Source of the DNA: Actinomycetes bacterium
GTDB lineage: Bacteria; Actinomycetota; Acidimicrobiia; Acidimicrobiales; Palsa-688
Direction: 5' to 3'
NCBI GenBank assembly: GCA_021808425.1
Contig: JAKBBS010000200.1
Location: 1-5,891 of the forward strand
DNA: 5,891 nucleotides
Shown: positions 5,722 to 5,891 of the stretch, one piece after another
How the letters are laid out: each line of letters starts with the position of its first letter
How positions within the stretch are numbered: position 1 is the stretch's first letter
Translations under genes and position numbers: made by a program
The notes under the pieces: generated by a model
Told to the model about the DNA's origin: nothing
Database searches by the model: none
Seen by the model: only the letters and a program-made list of their open reading frames with translations

Positions 5722-5793
5722 TACATATCTACGGGAAAGATCAAGAAGGCTGAACTTCGAGCGCTAGCAGCCGGCCAAGCGATGCATCTATAG
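5668..5793 (+). pseudogene. C-terminal tail of an AMP-forming acyl-CoA ligase (remnant)
   Basis: The plus-strand frame ending in TAG 5793 contains STGKIKKAELRA (5728-5763). This closely resembles the last conserved motif of the ANL adenylating enzymes, where the Lys of TGK contacts the acyl-adenylate, followed by the usual short helical tail. Only about 41 codons are open downstream of ATG 5668, against some 500 in the family, so this is a fragment. The recognisable part begins around 5720. Upstream bases are antisense to the 453-aa gene and do not look like a ligase. A LivH-type gene follows after 21 bases, and ligase genes beside branched-chain amino-acid transporter operons are a known arrangement. 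Either an insertion removed the rest of the gene or only its tail was kept. The match is short, so certainty is moderate. Confidence 0.5.
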
Positions 5794-5814
5794 CGACATC
5801 CGGCCAACTACGAC

Positions 5815-5891
5815 ATGAACGAGTACCTCATCTTCGCCGTCCTCGGACTGGGATCGGGAGCGATCTATGCGGCTATCGGCTCCAGCCTAGT
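5815..5891 (+). CDS. LivH-type branched-chain amino-acid ABC transporter permease (N-terminus, partial)
   Basis: Twenty-five codons are visible from ATG 5815 to the window edge: MNEYLIFAVLGLGSG then AIYAAIGSSLV. This is the hallmark first transmembrane segment of LivH-family inner-membrane permeases, where a GLG.GAIYA motif precedes a conserved Val-rich helix. The gene is cut by the window end and is not visibly damaged. No strong ribosome site precedes it, and it starts 21 bases after the ligase-like stop, so it was probably translated from a longer operon message. It marks chromosomal DNA outside the mobile elements. If the upstream ligase was interrupted, its native promoter may have been lost. 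Confidence 0.75.
   Translation, partial: MNEYLIFAVLGLGSGAIYAAIGSSL

Noticed and set aside
1..5891. CRISPR array, tRNA or rRNA
   Set aside because: I saw no regularly spaced repeats and no tRNA cloverleaf or rRNA-like sequence on either strand.

Overview
The window is GC-rich DNA, probably from an actinomycete and plausibly a Mycobacteriales member. The coding frames strongly prefer G or C in third positions, GTG and TTG starts are used, and the gene content fits: an RHH/PIN toxin-antitoxin pair, a multi-domain serine recombinase and a LivH-type permease start. No species-level marker is present. It reads as a layered accessory region (genomic island debris) that meets chromosomal housekeeping DNA at the right edge.

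Left part, 1-1584. A ribbon-helix-helix antitoxin (501-761) and a PIN-domain toxin (754-1266) form one overlapping operon. It has a dyad-rich upstream operator candidate (442-471) and a textbook intrinsic terminator (1279-1309). The module is bracketed by a perfect 23-bp inverted repeat (243-265 and 1450-1472). Directly outside this, at identical 1-nt spacing, lies an 8-bp direct repeat CGTGACAG (234-241 and 1474-1481). That is the footprint of a transposition event: a 1.23-kb unit with terminal inverted repeats and a target duplication, carrying only the toxin-antitoxin module and no transposase.

Middle part, 1585-4038, minus strand. A large serine recombinase (586 aa from its GTG start, catalytic Ser17) is preceded by and overlaps a small unrecognised gene (3332-3571). 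The small gene's start codon sits in a hairpin. Upstream of it, a coding-like frame (about 3535-3899) may be the 5' part of the same gene, separated by a +1 frameshift.

Right part, 4039-5891. A decayed serine-recombinase N-terminal domain (4039-4363, minus strand) can be read across several frames. Its probable original ATG overlaps, as ATGA, the stop of a 453-aa protein of unknown function (4360-5721, minus strand). This suggests an older recombinase module than the intact one. The 453-aa gene starts inside or against the tail of what looks like an AMP-forming acyl-CoA ligase on the plus strand (TGK motif, ends 5793). A LivH-type branched-chain amino-acid transporter permease starts 21 bases later at 5815 and runs off the window. 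The right element-chromosome junction therefore probably lies near 5690-5730.

Taken together, the window records at least three mobile episodes: an old recombinase island now decayed, a second serine-recombinase module that looks intact, and a small transposon-like toxin-antitoxin cassette.
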